Part shown: piece after piece, positions 37,319 through 51,900 of the stretch | Layout of the letters: the number at the start of each line of letters is the position of its first letter | Position numbering within the stretch: position 1 is the first letter of the stretch | The notes under the pieces: model-generated | What the model was told of the DNA's origin: nothing | Databases searched by the model: none | The model's input: only the letters and a program-made list of their open reading frames with translations | Made by a program: the position numbers and the translations under genes | DNA from: Cyclospora cayetanensis | Taxonomy: Eukaryota; Apicomplexa; Conoidasida; Eucoccidiorida; Eimeriidae | DNA: 64,000 nt | Assembly (NCBI RefSeq): GCF_002999335.1 | Contig: NW_020312042.1 | Span: 62,001 to 126,000 of the forward strand | Reading direction: 5' to 3'

Positions 37319-40300
37319 TCTAGAAGGACTCGAGAACCTTTCATCCATCCCTGGCCTTAAACTGGCTTTTGGCGGATGCTTAATGCATCTTCCAGCTGCG
37401 TCGGCGCTCCCTCAGAGGCTCGTAAAGGTGCTCGAGGTCTTGGTAGGGAGAATCGGGCGGCTGCTAGTGGTTGCCCATGATTACCTGTTGCAAGAGTCGA
37501 TGCCGTGTGAGCGTGATGCATTACAGGGCAGGGGAGTGTTTCAGCCAGGCGCCCTTCTTGCTCCATCAAATGATGAGGAGCTTGCTGCTATTTGCCCCGT
37601 CTCGATGCATGTTACTGTATTGAGATGTGAAACCCTTAGGATAACTGGCTGCTCAATGCCAAAAACGGCAGAGGCGCCCTCGCTGGCCTCTCTTTACAAA
37701 GTTGACTGGGCCTGTTTCAGAACTCATAAGGGACTCTCTTTAGCTCAGTAGTGCACTCCTAGAGTAGGCCCACACTATTGTGGGATACAGAGGACTGTTG
37801 GCCGCCTACGTCCACCGACTAAGGCGTGAGAACGCACGTGGGCGCCACCGGGTTTTACTGGACATATCAAGGGGAAGCTTGTACGCCACATATATAATGT
37901 GCGGATTATTCTTTCACTCACTTGGATGGTTCGGGTTCCCCGTAGCCGCTGTGCAGTTGGGTTGAGCGCTACTAGGCGTCCGACTGACTCATTCTGATCT
38001 ATTTGATTCGGAATTACAGTCCTAAAAGCGAGCAGCATGGAGGCCGCGAGGCATGGACGAATGATAAGGTGCTTCAAGGGGGTGATGTCTTTTGTGAGAG
38101 CGCTTATTGAAGGCTTGATCTCGGGTAAGGCTTGGATTTAACCATTGTTGAAGGATCATTGTTAACGAAGAAATCGATGTGATTCTTCAATATCTCACTT
38201 CGGAAAAAACCGGGGGAAGGCTCCATGAACTGGTTCCTCTCGGTGACCCATTGCAATGTGGGCCTATGAAGCTTCCTAGCTAGCACATGATCATCACAGC
38301 AAGTGGCCTTCTGCCTTGCCCTCATATTTGGATGGGAACGAGGCGCATGCTACTCTTCTACACACTGTGGCGCTAGGGGCCGGTGTGGAAATGTAGTGCC
38401 AAATAGTAACAGCAAGAGCTTACAATAACGTGGTTGGCCTGAGATTAGACAGCGATATACGAACGCCTCGAAAGTTTGGCTATATGCCATTCTTGCCTTG
38501 TGGAGAACTGGAACAAGTTGAAGTACAAGGCTTTGAATTTTGCAGACGAGTCCTGTTTTTGTTGTTACATGCCACAAGATCTTACTTGACTACAACGAAA
38601 TCATATCATAGCCGAATCTTAAGAACAGTCGGAAGTCGATCCGTTGCTTTAAGCACCTTAGCCGTGACTGTCGAAGAAACAGTGAACACGAATTAGCAAG
38701 TTGCATATCCTAGGTGTAACGCTCCATAAAGGGTACAGCAGGCTATGCTACGCCTTACCACTTCCTACCACACTAAGCAAATTCAGAATTTAAAAGTTGA
38801 ATATTTGGTTTGGCTCTTTGTGTCTCTTCTTTGCTGCACAATAGGGCTAGTACAGTACACTGGAAATCAAATTGTGTGCCTGGTCGGTAGTTGCAATGCG
38901 GAAAATTTTGTGAATGCTCGGAGTGCTTGCCTGGAGGGTGCAGCGAAGCTCATGCAACCGCGCCATCCGTCTCCCCTCGCGCTGTAAGCCCGAGGGATAG
39001 GGGCACAGCGAGAAAACGGCCCTTTCGGAAGGTTGCAGACGAACTTTTTACAGAGGTTTTGTGGATTTCGGGGAGCATATGTCTTGCAGAGGAATTCTTA
39101 GTCGAAGCGTTTCACCTAGTAGCACCTGATGGTTTGAGTCAGCTGTTCCCTACACATCCACCTGTGAAAGATACACCGGGATGTCACGTTTTCTTGGATA
39201 GATTATTCAGCGTCGATCACGCTACATTACAATTTAATGAAATGAGTTTGTGTGTCAACACTCCAAAACCAAACTCTGGCGATGGAGGCTGACGGTGATG
39301 CAACACTCACTGGGGCTCCATAAGGCCGACCAGGAAGTCAATTAAACTTTGTCGCTCTAGAGCTAGTAGACGGGCGTGAATTGTCAGCCAATATACTGTT
39401 TGAGGGGGTGCCAATGGTGTTATGCCTACTACCAGAATAGAATGACCGCTGTTAATATGGGCAGGCGCTCGAATTTTCATCAGCCACTTGGAGATACACC
39501 TCACACCGTGCCCCAAATATTACAAGAAAGGAGAGCACTTTGTGGGGTGCGAACCAAATAAAGAAGCGGTTTAGTAGTGGCTCTATTCACGCATTTGACG
39601 TTTGTGTACAGAGATTACTACAGTACCAGCCTCTATAAAAGCCATGACATTGTTTTTGCTGAGATCGGCTAAACAGCAAACTATGCGAGAATTGAGAAAC
39701 TTAAAGCAAATTAAGAGATCGGCATATTGAGTATTACGAAGCTTTGACTTCCAAACAACGAACAAACGATTCATCAGTGAATCAACGCGTATCTGCGTAC
39801 AGTGTCAGGTCAGATGGCTTCAGGTTCGACAGCGACTCACCGAATAAACAACTGACCCGTGGGTTTGACTCAAATAAACTAGTTTAGGTTTAACTGCCGC
39901 TTAGGCCGACTCCTGCTTTCTAGAGGAAAAGGAAAAAGTCAAACCGGGATTGAGAACACCGTCTCATTTTGTTTAGGTACGAACTCGCGCCGTTCACCAT
40001 AGCTGAAGTGCGCGTTGTTAAGGAAACGAGGAGATGCTTCTTCCTAGCGCTTCGTGTCACACATAGCTACACAGCGAGTAGCTTTGGCCTCATGGGCGCC
40101 TTCCGTTGGCTCACCCACTGCACACTTACAACTACATCGTGATGCACGAGTCCAGAAATAGAAGCGACTTCCCACTTCATATCCAGCGTCAAGTAGCGCT
40201 AGCAATTCGTACTATGAGCGTAAACTTATATTAGCATAAAGGTGACCTCTTCACTGTGCCGCTGCTTGTGGCTCCGTTTCGTGCTTTCCAAGCAGCCTGG

Positions 40301-41778
40301 AAGCTCCTCCGGGTCGTGAATGCGGCTGCAGCTCCGGATTGTACGACACAAGTTACCCTAATAGCAGCAGCTGCTTTGTTGGGTAACTTTCTTGGGCTAC
40401 TCTGGAGCGAAGGTTCCCTATAAGCTATCTTTTGTTCGCCTACCCTGTGCTGCAGTTGAGACAGCCCCGACACCTCAAGGTTCTAAATATTGATATGGCT
40501 CTTACTTTTCCCCTAAATAAGCATGAGCTGCGCTCATCAGCTTTTACACCCAAAACAATTTGTTCGGGAAAGCCTCACTGATCAGTTGTTTAAAAGCTGT
40601 GGAGCCCAGATAAGCCATTGAGAATGCGATCGTTCCTTTATGGTGTGGTTTCGTGCGAGCCAGAGCTCCATATACCTTGATGGTACAATCTGTAGATAGA
40701 GTTTCATGCCTGTGCTCATGTTGTGCTGGTCGGCATTAACCGATGACTCAGGGCTTGTGTATACGCATGAACTATCGTTATCCTGGAAGCAGATTATTAT
40801 TTTTCCAGTGGAACGGTTACTGAGGTGCTTCAAACTACAATAGCTACACCACAAAGAATGCTCGCCTCACTTGATCTCCGGGGTACAAAGCATGATACCT
40901 ACAACTGGCTGAGAAAATCTTGGAGAACTTGCTTCTTACAGCCGCCACAGTTTTCTTGTTGGTATCCTCCCATAAGAACACAGCCATTAAGATTCTATCG
41001 GGTGACAAATTATGGCCTTTTCCAAGTTTTGGAAGTGCTGCGCCCACATCGGAGTGCAGGCCGGCCTTGGCCGCCCCAGAAGAAATTAAGCTGCCGTCAG
41101 CTCCCATTCCCAAAGAGTTATTTTTTCCTACGCTGATGCCACAGAAGTCGAACTTTCGGATTAGTCAGTAGCAGGATCGAAGCCATGCAAGTCTAATAGG
41201 GAATTTTGACACCTAGTATGTTCACAGTCGATGGGTCAGCGGGGAATAGTTGCATCAGAACATGCATTGTCACCGACAACGGTACACATAAGGTTCCCGT
41301 AGCGTTGCACTGAGCTCCAGAAACGAATGCACGCAATGAAGAAAGCACTCCAATGCTTTTATTAAACGAGTCCTCTCTTTCCCTTTCTCACGCTCCTCAG
41401 TTAGGGGATAACGGGAAACGGACAGCCAACGTGTGCCTAGCATCACATGCTACTACTCTGGCAACTCGCTGCTGGTTGCACATTGCATCTAGCGTACACC
41501 CTCACAACACTACTTCTTTTTTCTTGCGCTAGCTCTACTCCCCAATAAATAAGCTGCTTGACGAGACTAACTAAGAGCAAGTTTATCATCAATTCTTTCC
41601 TAAAGATAGTTATTGTGGTAGAAATGGTGTGAGTGTAGTAGCTTAGCCCGCTACAGTAGGGCTCAAGTGAAAGCCAAAAAAAAGTGGAACTAGGAGTCAC
41701 CTATATTAGGCGAGGGCACATCCGTTATAATCTCAAAGGCTCTCAAGACACAACGAAATTTCCTCACATACATATTTT
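37319..41778. other. Spacer between convergent genes
   Basis: 4.5 kb. A 133-codon open frame at 38891-39292 has no motif I recognise and may be a retroelement leftover. 41440-41530 carries GCACATTGCATCTAGC, resembling the inverted dispersed-repeat unit. Segments at 28280-28400 and 39740-39850 share the block order GTGTCA-GGTCA-GG-AGGTTC and may be another repeat. Nothing else is identifiable. Confidence 0.5.
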
Positions 41779-44700
41779 TTACTCTGACTGGATTGCTGCT
41801 AGCCCCACAAGGGTTCTATACAGGCCGCCCTTCTTCTGTATCAACTCGTCATGTGTGCCCACTTCGGCCACACGGCTTCCTGTCCTGTCTTCGTTGGTCA
41901 GCACTACAATCTTGTCTGAGCCAGCATGAGGAAGAGAGGCAAGTTGGCACGAACACACAAAGCTAGCGAATGCCTGTAAATTTATGCGGCATATTAGCGA
42001 TAAGCTTCTAGTGAGTAGCTAATTAGCCTCAAGGTTCCCCTAACGCATACTTCAGATGAGCAATATGGAAAACGCACCGGCATTACGGACGGTAGACAGC
42101 CTGTGGGCGACAATGATGGTGCTGCGCTTCTCTTTGGCAAGCAAATCGTCAATAGTTTTTTGGACGATCCGTTCACTTTCTGCGTCGAGAGCCGACGTTG
42201 CCTCGTCTAAAATCAAAAGCCGAGGCTTCCGAATCAATGCTCTGCAGGACAGACATGCACACAAAACGAGGGCAAGAAGAAGAACGTTACTTAGCCCCTG
42301 CCAGAGCAAATAAACAGAGAGCAGAGAGCTCTAAGCCTCAAAGGCGGGTGGCAAGGAGCATGCAAGTCTTAAACCAATCCGCGAAACCAGCTTGTTGAAC
42401 CGTAACGTTTCATGCAGAGGAGGGTCTCCTTACCTTGCGATTGCGATGCGCTGTTTCTGCCCACCAGAGAGTTGTGCACCCCCTCTCCCTACGTTCGTTT
42501 GATAGCCATTGGGGAACGAGGAAATAAAACCCGCGGCATTCGCTATCTCCGCGGCTTCTTGGACCTCGGCCTGAGACGACAGATGCCGCAGAGAATTGAA
42601 AGCGTAGCAAAAGCGCAGGAGCAGAATTTCGCACGCAAGTGAAACATCCATCCGCTAACGGGCTGTTCATGCATCGAAGCCATATCTAAAACAACCGGGT
42701 ATACTTGAAACACAAAGCCCTTGGACGTGCGAACTACGACAGCCTCCTTGGAGCGAAGGCAAATTCCAACGCACATGGCGTGACACTTAAGATGTGAGGG
42801 TGTTGCCACAGCGATGCATGCTTGCAAATATGGGCTTTTAAGGGGCAGAAACGGAGGCATTCTAGGTGTTTGCGCAATGACAAGAAGAAATCGCACCATG
42901 GTAGCTCCTGGCTTGGAAATAGCGATGTTTTCTTCTACGGTCATGTCGAACAAGACAGGCTCCTGGCTAACAAGCCCCTCCTGTTGGCGAACAGACCTGA
43001 GGGAGCCAGAGGAATGCAAATCGGGAGGACGGCTGGTGAAGCGTCGTAAATGCGGAGAGACCTACTTCAGGAAGATGGCTAGGGTTCGGTCCTCGGCTGT
43101 CACCCAGAAAGGGTATGCCACGTCACAGCGGATTAGCTCACACAACGTTGAGATCACGAATATCGTCATTGTCTAGCAGAATCCTCCCTTCGTGTCCACC
43201 AGCGCTGCGCTGTCGTCCGCCTCCTGTAAGAGAGGCCTTCGTCATGGCGTGCGGCACTGCGTGCACGTGGTGGCTGCTTCTCAAGTCATAGAACCGCTCC
43301 TGCAAGCGAACCCGTGTAAAATAATCTGCAGTTGCACTTCAGCAAGAATACACAGGCCCAGACTGTTACGCCCGGACTGGTACATGCAAGGGCACCGTTG
43401 TCGAGAGAAGTAAAAACTATATTAGGGGTCTCGTCGGCACCAGCAGCATGTCTCTTGCTGCCATCCCGTTTGACCGGCGTGATGCGAAAAATCGCAAGCA
43501 ACCGCTTTGCCTCGCCGGTGAGACAGTGCGCTTACCACGAGCTGAACAATCGTAGACTTTCCGCATCCTGAGGCTCCCACCAACGCAACTGATTCGCCTG
43601 CCTTGATAGAGAAGCTCAAGTTTCGGTACACCTGTAAACACAGGCAGAGGTCCTCGCCGATTACTCAAGCCATGCAAGGCCTAGTCGATCCCTGCGGGAA
43701 GATCCTCGATCCCCATCAAGGCGAATGGATGTCCAAGTCTCTAAGTGAGAGGCTATCTAGCGTATGTAAAAAGCTACGGCACAAGCCAGCACGAGCAAGA
43801 AGCTAGGTGCTCTCACACTTCACCGCCTCAGGGTGCACGCCACTGCGCTCTGAGGCGTCAGGGAAGAGAAAACAGTGCGCAGATCAAACTACCCACCCTA
43901 TTCTCTGGCCTTGTTGGATAGGTGAAGTTGATGCGGTCAAGCTCCACTGCCCCAGTAAAGCTCTCGTGGGTTAGAAGCTTTCCTCCCGAGTCACGCACAT
44001 CAATCTCCGACACCTGAATGACCTCACACGCTCCAGCGGCGAAGCATATGACAAGATGTGCAGTCTGGGGAACTTGCGCGGCTGCCATGTCGTGGTGTGC
44101 CCCCCGAAGGCTCACCCGGTCGATAAGGCCGAACACGCGATGACCTGCGGCTGCTGCTTTCGAAGAATCTGTGGTAAAGAGGACGGTTTGTCCAACAGAA
44201 GATACCGCGAATGTCAGGGAAAGGATGGCCTGGGTAATCACTGTGACATTGCAGCCACACGGAGACCCCACAAAGCTGCGAATGGGGCAAGCGCTATTAC
44301 TAGTGAGGCTACCAAGAAACAGCTCGTTTGTACGTCGAGGCGTCTAAGACGGCACGCACATACACACACCTTCAGGCTCCACTCCATGCTCCACCACAAG
44401 TTTGCTTCCGTACCACAAAGCCAGACAGTTGACGAAAAACTGTGTTGCCTGAGCGCGCAACAGTCCCCCCACAGTGCTTGTTTGGCGTTTTTGCAGGGTT
44501 CTGTTCTGCCCTGCACCGTGTTCGGCCTGCTCCCTAACATGCGTGCCCCTAGCCGCACTTGACTGAAGCCGTAAGCAAGCCCCAGAACGATGCCTTCTTT
44601 GATCTTTGTTGCATGCTCCGACTGGATGCTCGCAGAGTAACTCTTGATGAACCTCTGGCGCCAAGCAGTCCACCGCACCACACAGCATCGCAGAAGCAAC

Positions 44701-47700
44701 AACGTGAAGGCAGCCTCCTAACTTCTTTTCTGCCGAGGGGGAAGCACCGCCGTCCGCTACAAAACGCTGCGTTTCCTGTCGCAGAGAGAGAGGGACGCAG
44801 GCTGCCTGGCCATATTCTACCTCTTCTAGACCAAACGCGCATACAACACGAATTCCAGAAGTCGCCTGGTTCATAATGGCTGGGGATCCTTGATTCTCAA
44901 CTCCTGGCCGCACTGTGTGCGTTGCTGCAGGGCCTGCATGCAAAAACAAGGCAAATAGCGCCGACAGGCCTCCTGGCGTCAGATGCTCCGTCCTGGAGTA
45001 CAGAAAACCTTTTGCTAACCTCTGTAGAGATGCACAGTGCGCGCAACTGCAGTTCACTGTCCCCGTACGACGAGGCATTAAGGGGAAAACGCACTGCTCA
45101 TCTTAGCTTCTATGATGTTGGCTGGAATCAGCAAGACACAAAAAGCAAGGATCACCAGCGCCAGCCTCCAGTCGCCACAGAACGCGATGACAAGACCTGA
45201 ATACGGCACAATGTCACGGCGGCTCACAAGGTGAGCCTTGGAAAGTTTTTGTTGTTGCTTGCAGAACAGTGCGCTCGAATGGCCGCACTTTTTGGCGGCC
45301 ATTCGAGCGCACTGGGAAGGCAGCAACGCACCCGTGGTGAGCGCAGCGAATACTTGAACCATGGAAACAACGTTGCCAGTACACCCAGTCTTGACATCCA
45401 GCACGTCCGCGCTCAGAATGCTGCAGAGCTTCCCTGGTGTCAGCCGCAAACGCCGCATCCTCACGCACACAGCCAAAGCGTTCTGACTGAAGGGTCTCAG
45501 GCGGGCACTCTTTGTAGCTCTAGGGAAAAAAACACGCTACTGCTTCGCGAAAAGCGCACAGAATGGACTGGGCTTGCATGCGCCACACACCCGCATTGTT
45601 TTCTGGTGCATCAAAGAAGGCGATGTTTTGGTGGACCGTCTGAACAAACGCCCTGTCCCTCAAGATAGTTGCCACCTTATATCCGCAATAATCGATTCCA
45701 TACATCTTGACTGAGTCTGTTAAGCCTTGAGCCAAACCCAAACCGACAAGGACCAAGGCCCACTTAGCAACCTGAACAAGCAACACACATACACGTACAC
45801 CGAATCGGCATCCTCTAAGCAGGCACTTTGAATGATTTCCCAGCAGTGCGGTTCTCACGCCTGGGGTTTAAAATCTACGACCACAAATGCAGTCTCCCGC
45901 AGCCACAAAAATACGCCAGCTGCAACGCGTATCGCCCTCCCTAACGTTGCAGCACACCCCATCACGAATCTCTTGAGGATCGGGATTGAAGTAAGTGGAA
46001 ATGAAATGCGCGAACGCATAACCAAAGATAGGGAAGATAACGCTGCGCCACAAAAAGAAAGCACACACATTACACGGCGTGGAAAACGAAAAGCCCATTT
46101 ATTATCTACAGCAATGGCAGCCTACGGCTTCGCACGATGAATGGATGCTGTCACCACAATACACAACCCTCCGAGACACTGATGCGTAACAACGCAGCAG
46201 CAGCAGGTACGCAGAGGTTGCTGGCAAACTAGGCATAAGGTAAAGAACCGCGCGTGTGTCAAACCAGCATAGATAGAGATAGATATACATATATATATAC
46301 ATATATCTGCTAGCACGGTGCGAAATATTGCACCATGCTGTAATATTTGTACAGATTTAGCTGTACCCGGCGCCAGCTGCTGCGATGAACGTCACAATGA
46401 CCACCGGCCAGTACTGCAAAATAATATCGTAAGTCCGCGTAATCGGCTTGGTTTCCATGCTTCGCTTAATCCCAACAATCGACGCACCTGAAAGGTGGAA
46501 AAACAGACGCGGGTGGCTTTCTTGCAGCAGTCGAGAGGACGCATACAGGCGATTAGCTGCAACATCGCTAGGTTGGGCAGCTTTCGGGGTGCAGAGTATA
46601 TCAGGACAAATTACTCACCGACACTTATAATGGATGACTTTCGTGTGTCCTGAGGGAAGGGAGAACCGCAACACGGAAACAGTGCGTTTGCCAAATAAAA
46701 AAGCTGCCTGATGCGCGTCTCAAACCTGAGCAAATCCCGGTTTGTTAGAACCGCAACTGCAAAGTAGCTTTGACAATAACTCCAGAGAACCCCCTATCCT
46801 GGTTATTTCGCGCGCGAGAGCCTACATGGCGCATGCTCTGGGCCCCCTCCAAAAGCGTATCGCCATGTACTGGTGGAGTTTCTTCTACTGTCTCCTCCTC
46901 CTCCTCCAATTCATCAACACGGGGGACCACTTGACTAGACACCAAGTGGTAGTACAGTCCTTCCTGAGCAGCAGACGGTCAGCAAGCGTCGCGCAGCTGG
47001 CACCATTGCTGCAGGCTTTTGCTGCTTAAGGGGAACTGGAAGGCGCTACACACACTTGCCGCGTCCTCGATACACCAAGCAGAAAGCAGCAACGGCATCG
47101 GGCTGCCCACGAGGAACCTCAAGAAAAGAACAATACATCCTCGCATGCATGCGTGCCAGTGCAAATAGTTTACTGGGTCCTTCATAAGCTGATGGTGAGT
47201 CCCTTGCTGCACAACAGTCGCTCCATTAGCAGAAGGCTCTAAGACGACAATAAGGTCCGCATTCTGGATGGTGCTAAGACGATGCGCCACGATCAAGGTT
47301 GTTGCTTTGCTCGTTGCAACGAGGTTGTCCAACGCTTCCTGATCAGGCAGTGCATGCGGCATGAACCATCAAATGCCACAAGCCCTCAAACCGCAGACGG
47401 CGAGCAGCTTGGGTGGAAGCAGGGTCACATCAGCCAGGGAGCTCGCAGAGAGACCTTCAGGAGGACTTGCTAACAAGACCAAAAATAACGCAAAAACTGA
47501 ATGTTAAGAGCACCTGAACAATCTTTTCCGACTGTGTGTCCAGTGCAGATGTGGCTTCGTCGAAAATCAAAATACTGGGGCGACGGATCTGCGCGGCAGA
47601 GGACACCCCAGAGCTCATGAATTTCTTCAACGACAAAGGTGCTCCGATATTTATCCTTTGGCACGCTAACCTGGAGGGTGAACTTTATATCTATATCTAT

Positions 47701-48911
47701 ATACACAAAGTTATTTAGCCAGTAGGTCTAACGGCTTCCGTGCATGCAAAGGTCGGCGCGCGGATAGTCATGAGACTCAATCACAGAGGTGCTTGGTATA
47801 CGGATCGCATGGGCTGTACGGACCAGCGCTCTCGCGATGGCAATGCGCTGCTTCTGGCCACCAGACAGCTGCCCGCCGTATGCGCCACAGTCTGTCTCAT
47901 ATCCTTCAGGGAAACGGGTAATGAATCCGTCAGCATTCGCTTGCTTTGCGGCATCCACAACCTCCTCCAAGGACACCGGCTGCGGAGATCCCATCTCGAT
48001 GTTTTTTCTGACCTGAAGTACATTCCTGACGCACGGGGGGAGAGAACTATCTTAGTGGCATGCTGATGAGCAGCAGCCTCCCGTTCTAAAAGACTCGAGG
48101 CGGCCAACAAAGTCTTGGTCTGCCCATCCTGGGGGTGCGCAGTAGAATGCTGCGGCTCGTTCCACAGGTGCACTAAGTCCTCTCAACTTTGTGTAAGTGG
48201 TGTCAAGCCTTTTGCACGCGCTGCTGCTGCAATTAGGGGCTTAGGAGTTGGCATACCGTCGTTGAGAAAAGGCACGGCTCTTGACTGACAACGCCCATAT
48301 GGCTTCTTAACGTCGCAACATTTATGTCCTTCACCGGGCTGTGAATAGAGAAAGCCAGATACGAAGCGAGAATTCCGACTTGAGACTGTGTGCAAAGAGC
48401 CTAGCTATCAGCTCAAGCGCAGATCCCCTGCAGGACTCTGCTTAAGCACTAGACAGCTAAGAGCAGGCAGCTTTCGCTCTTTAGCACCTGGTGAGTCAGA
48501 GCAAGAGTGCCATCTCAACAGCAATCCCAGACAGCGGAAATGTATCAAGCTCACACGCCACCAACGGTAATAGTTCCCTTGTCGCAGTCATACATTCGTT
48601 GAAGCAGCTGCAATACTGTTGACTTGCCACAGCCTACAAAGCAATGCCGAACGAAAGTTGCCGCACTATGGGTGCACATCACACAACCTTCCAGCCTCCC
48701 TTAACGCACAACCCTCAGCGAGCTAAGCATGTAGAAGCACAGATCAAAGCCTCACCAGATCCTCCGACAAGTGCAACAGATTTTCCAGCAGGGATACGAA
48801 GATTCAGATTCGTGAAAATAGGCCTTTCTGGTCTCGTGGGGTAAGAAAATGCAACGTTCTTGAACTCGATGTCGCCATCCAGTTGGACGTCCGTCTATGA
48901 AAACACACGTA

Positions 48912-48967
<56 letters not shown>

Positions 48968-51900
48968 AATCTGAGGAACCAGCTGGTACGTGCACCCAGA
49001 CCCCTGTGAAGATGTACATGCAAGTTCCTTGCTGAACGACGAGGCAGCCAAGGTGTTTTTGGATGCGCCTTTAGGATTTACACACAGGTACACTTGGCGT
49101 CTTGTGACAGCTTACGCGCCCGCCGCCAGCGAGGGGGTCAATATGTGAGGTTCTTCCAATTAGTTCTTCCAAATCGGCAGCTGCTGTGCACGCCTAGAGG
49201 TTCGAACCACAACAACGGAACAACCTCATAATGACCACATTGCGCTCGCGGATGAGAATAACCGCCCCCTCCCCCTCTCTCCTACCCTGCCCGCGCATCA
49301 AAACCACCATAGTCTTTTCTTCCTACAGAAAAGTCCTCTTTGAAGGGAGACAACTGTAAAAGCTTTTGAGCGTGAAGAGCCACGTACCTTGATCAAGGCC
49401 GTGCAGTTGGGGATCACCTGGCCCAACGAGAACGCACCGATTAAAATTACCAAAAACACCGTAATCGCAGAGCCTCCCGAAAAAGCTGGTTTTGGCCACG
49501 TGTTGGGGTCTGCCGGATCGACCGGAGTGTTCATACCTGTAAGCAGGAGAAAACGCGGGGAAAGTGGACGCTTCGGACTGTTACCTCCAGAATAACATGA
49601 ATTCATGAAAATGCACGTCTAAAGGTAACGTGCCAGGCGATGCACTTTCCCTCATTTATGGTGCGAGACAAACCTTGAAGGGCCTCCTCAGTGCTGTCCG
49701 CCAACAGGTGACCGCCATACCACAAACCCAAAGCGCTCATGAAGAACATGGATGCCATCAAGCCAGCCAAGCCTGCACATATTGAATTTGAATCCAGCAC
49801 AGCCAAGAGAAGCAGTCTTGCAAAGCCCTTAGGAAAACGCACTGTGCGCGTGCTATTATCTGACAGCCGCTATCGTGCAAACTGTGAACGCTCACACTCA
49901 CCCAGTGACACCCAAACCGATGCACGGAGCGCAGCCTTCTCGGCATGCTTGAGATTCCGCCTGTATTTTTCGGTCATATGCTCTTCCAATCCCATAGATA
50001 CGACAGTTCTCATTGCCATAAAGGCTTCCTCGCTAACAGCCCCGGCGCTGGCATAAGATTCTATGAGTGCACAGACAGAAGCGCAGGCACAGCACTTCGC
50101 CGCATCTGTTGCTGTACACCAGCAGTGCAGGAGTCACCCGTTCAGGCCAAATGCAGCAAACACACACCGGGGAAGCCACAAGCTGGTCAGCGATCAAACT
50201 TTGCAGCCGCTAAACGCCCAATGGTGTTTCGATATTTATTTGCAAACATTCAAAAAAACGCCCGTACGGTCAATTTCCTGCTTATGAATTGCCCACGCAA
50301 CCAAGGCGCCGAAGCCCCCCACTACGGGAACCGCTGCCGCCGAAACCAGTGTAAGCTTCCAACTCTTGATGAAGCCAACAACAAGGGCCCCAATTATCAC
50401 AACGAAAAGCTGAATGAGCTGCATGCGTACGAAGAAAGAGGGCACAGACCAGGCCAAAGCAGCCATTAGGATCCCTCTCTTGTGAAGAGCAGGTTCTCTT
50501 CAACTCAGTCGACTCAATTCGCAGTTCAGAGGCAGGAGTGTCAAGGGTGCGGAGTGAAAGCGTTTCGAACGCCTTATCGTATATATGTATATATATATCC
50601 GCAAACTACCACCAGCAACCCGCACCCATAATGTGCATGTGTATGAAGCATTAGGAGTGTCCATCTTAAGCAGCAGCAGTAATTGCCAAACACTACAGCG
50701 ACAATCTTTGTCAGCCTCACCATGCACAGTTTTAGGCCGATGCCGCTACGGATGGAAGCAATGTTTGATAGCAGACGTGAAGCAAGGCTCCCTACATTGC
50801 TTTGATCATACCAAGCCATGTCCTGAATTCAATATTACCCGCGCATACTTTATTGAGGAAACTCAGCTCAATAAATGCCACATCTGGCATCTTTATTTCG
50901 CAGTCAACATACAGAGTTCGGGCTCGTGCCTCACCTGCCGAACGACGGATTGAAAGTATTGCTCCTTAAAAGCCTTGACCTGCCTGTCAGCAGCGACTTC
51001 AAAACAGGCTGTTGAGACCGAACCAGAAACGAATGCAGCTAGCTGAGGAGCCGCAACTCATAAAATACCAGTTATGCGCGATTGCAATATCGCGAAGTAT
51101 AAGCTGACTCCACCCCCACCACATGCACCTCCACCAGTAGCAGCGATGGCGTGCAAAAACCGCAAGTGGTGGCACAATTACATCGAAACCCGAAATCCTC
51201 TAGCTGAGCCTGAAAGCGTTCGCAGCTTACTCCTAGCCAAGCCATAAAGCGGACATAGTAATCCGTATCTAGAGTCGTATTCATTTGTTCAATAAGGTCA
51301 CCAAAAACGAGAAAGAAGACGGGCTGAGCGCAAGACAGACACTCTACATGGGAATCCGCCTGTATTACAAGCCTTAGAGGAGAAAGGAGAAACCAAAAAA
51401 TACCTATTCTAGTCGCTCCGCATGCGTTTGCTGTAATACTCGATAACTCACCAGCAGTGCCCCGACACCCGCGCTCAGGAGAGTGCCGCAGAGAAGCAGT
51501 ACAACGTCAAATTTAGTCGCATGCCTACAAAACAGACCAACGTGTGCACTTTAGAAAGCTGGCAGTTCCTGACCGCCTATCGTTGAGACTGATGGCAGGC
51601 GCCATAAACAGCTCAATCTTCCTCCCCCTGAGACGAAACCCTGCCCATGCACATACGCTGATTATGTTGAGACCTCACCTGAAGGGTGGCAGCTCTAGGA
51701 TGTCTCGTTTGCGCATTTTTTTCGGCTGAAAATAGCACACGCATGCCAGATCTATGCACAAGCGCACGCTTCCATGGCCTTTGTTCCCCACTTGAGTCCA
51801 CAGTCTCTTTTTGCAACTCGAATTTGGGTGCATATGGACAGTCATAGGTCCCGATCGCGCTCGCTAGTTGCGAACTTTCGATGTGGTGCCCATACCTCAT

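Noticed and set aside
37254..37751. 165-codon frame overlapping the end of the PDI-like gene
   Set aside because: It is in a different frame from the KDEL exon and runs into the 3' untranslated region; no motif.
44344..45078. 244-codon minus-strand frame as an exon
   Set aside because: It overlaps transporter exons 25-27 in the wrong frame; the phase-consistent exons give the conserved ABCB sequence.
45855..46070. Continuation of transporter exon 21 past DPQEIRDG
   Set aside because: A GTGTGC donor after DG and an acceptor before VAKWALVL join the conserved sequence in phase; the read-through has no family similarity.
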